This document shows, piece after piece, positions 63,322-64,000 of a DNA stretch of 64,000 bases. Positions within the stretch are counted from its first letter, which is position 1. Every line of letters starts with the position of its first letter. Both the position numbers and the translations under genes were made by a program. The notes below the pieces were generated by a model, which did not search any database, was not told the origin of the DNA, and worked only from the letters and a program-made list of their open reading frames with translations. Source of the stretch: Microvirga lenta (GTDB lineage: Bacteria > Pseudomonadota > Alphaproteobacteria > Rhizobiales > Beijerinckiaceae); contig NZ_JAJBBR010000010.1 of assembly GCF_020532555.1 (NCBI RefSeq), positions 62,001-126,000 on the forward strand, in the 5' to 3' direction.

Positions 63322-64000
63322 TTATCGGGCGCGGCTCGACCGCTTCACCTTCACGCGGGTCGCCGTGCGCCGGCTGTCCTTGGCGGCCTTCGGGCCGCCG
63401 CGCATGCGCTTGGCCCCCTTCTTGGCTCCGGAGGGCCTGCCGCTGTAGCGCCCCTTGGAGAGCAGCTCGAAGCGGAGCGCGCCGGCGACGGGAGCCGCCT
63501 CGACCAGCTTGACCTCGACCTTGTCGCCGAGGCGGTAGGTCTCTCCCGTGCGCTCGCCGCGCATGGAGTGGGTCCGCTCGTCGAAGGCGTAGTAGTCCTC
63601 GCCGATGGTGGCCGCCGGCACGAACCCGTCCGCGCCCGTATCCTCGAGCTTGATGAAGAGCCCGGCCTTGGTGACGCCGGAGATCTGCCCGTTGAATGTG
63701 GCCCCGATCCGGTCGGCCAGGAAGTGCGCGATGAGGCGGTCGATTGTCTCACGCTCCGCCGCCATAGCGCGCCGCTCGGCCGCCGAGATGCGGGCGCTGA
63801 CTTCGATCAGCTCCGCCCGGGTCGTGTCGGGCCTCAGCCCGTCCTTGCCGAGCTTGAGCGCACTGATGAGGGCGCGATGCACGATAAGGTCGGCATAGCG
63901 GCGGATGGGCGAGGTGAAATGGGCGTAGCGCCTGAGGTTCAGGCCGAAATGGCCGTAGTTTTCCGCCGAGTACTCCGCCTGCGACTGGGAGCGCAGAACC
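63322..64000 (-). CDS. rnr: ribonuclease R, C-terminal part (runs off the right edge)
   Basis: 3'-5' exoribonuclease. The visible 225 codons include the end of the RNB catalytic domain (ENYGHFGLNLRRYAHFTSPI then RRYADLIVHRAL), an S1 RNA-binding domain (ATFNGQISGVTKAGLFIKLE), and a very basic tail (KKGAKRMRGGPKAAKDSRRT) typical of RNase R. The N-terminal cold-shock and main catalytic parts lie outside the window. Confidence 0.94.
   Translation of the reverse strand, partial: VLRSQSQAEYSAENYGHFGLNLRRYAHFTSPIRRYADLIVHRALISALKLGKDGLRPDTTRAELIEVSARISAAERRAMAAERETIDRLIAHFLADRIGATFNGQISGVTKAGLFIKLEDTGADGFVPAATIGEDYYAFDERTHSMRGERTGETYRLGDKVEVKLVEAAPVAGALRFELLSKGRYSGRPSGAKKGAKRMRGGPKAAKDSRRTATRVKVKRSSRAR

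Overview
The window is GC-rich, densely packed chromosomal DNA from an alphaproteobacterium of the Hyphomicrobiales (Rhizobiales) type. The marker gene orders are metC/aapJQMP, pcm-tolC-popZ-valS, clpS-clpA, eipB, divK-pleD and rpmG-nudix-DUF983-rnr, all familiar from that order. Protein flavour (PopZ, EipB, phasin, RTX proteins with short internal repeats) suggests a Methylobacteriaceae or Microvirga-like soil or plant-associated relative, but the genus cannot be proved from the sequence alone.

Layout. 1-5.5 kb: the 5' part of metC facing a complete general L-amino-acid ABC importer (aapJQMP). 5.6-9.2 kb: a small membrane protein, then a leftward group with mercaptopyruvate sulfurtransferase, an AlaX-type tRNA-editing protein and DNA photolyase. 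9.28-9.65 kb: tRNA-Asn and tRNA-Cys. 9.7-15.4 kb: pcm, tolC, popZ, valS. 15.5-22 kb: a YjaB-like acetyltransferase, a biotin-dependent carboxylase alpha subunit, DUF1489, small unknowns, a membrane J-domain protein and a SPOR-tailed D,D-carboxypeptidase. 22-26 kb: a phasin behind a two-dyad promoter, then clpS-clpA and a coupled small membrane protein. 26-33.3 kb: an ArsR/SRPBCC pair with operator-like dyads, a DUF482 protein, glpQ, ridA, eipB, dinB, DUF3572, divK and a PleD-like protein that lacks its GGDEF output domain. 34-39 kb: two tandem paralogous RTX proteins built from a roughly 55-residue repeat, the second interrupted by an in-frame amber codon.

39.34-61.80 kb is an integrated genomic island of about 22.5 kb. 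A P4-type tyrosine integrase lies just inside the left end. The same 14 bases, TACTTGATCTTGGC, occur at both ends, and at the right end they are the last codons of rpmG (ribosomal protein L33). The original rpmG transcription terminator is stranded at 39.27-39.30 kb, on the far side of the island, and the island supplies a new one at 61.72-61.76 kb. Matching pairs of GTTACCC with an 11-bp period lie just inside each end and look like integrase arm sites. The cargo comprises a tightly overlapping cassette of small unknown genes with an AlpA-like regulator, an XRE repressor with paired operators, a P-loop kinase-like protein, an AraC regulator, a 1284-residue DUF4347/VCBS/RTX exoprotein, an outer-membrane beta-barrel, an IS5-family element that has cut off the front of an orphan phage tape-measure gene, and at the right end an AbiJ-like HEPN protein with a small partner. 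Several island genes are decayed.

61.8-64 kb returns to the core chromosome: rpmG, a NUDT19-like Nudix hydrolase, DUF983 and the 3' part of rnr. In the usual rhizobial order divK-pleD lies next to rpmG, so the RTX pair and the island together separate two formerly adjacent blocks. The standout items are the rpmG-targeted island with its exchanged terminator, the repeat/RTX gene pair, the output-less PleD, and the HEPN defence-like pair.
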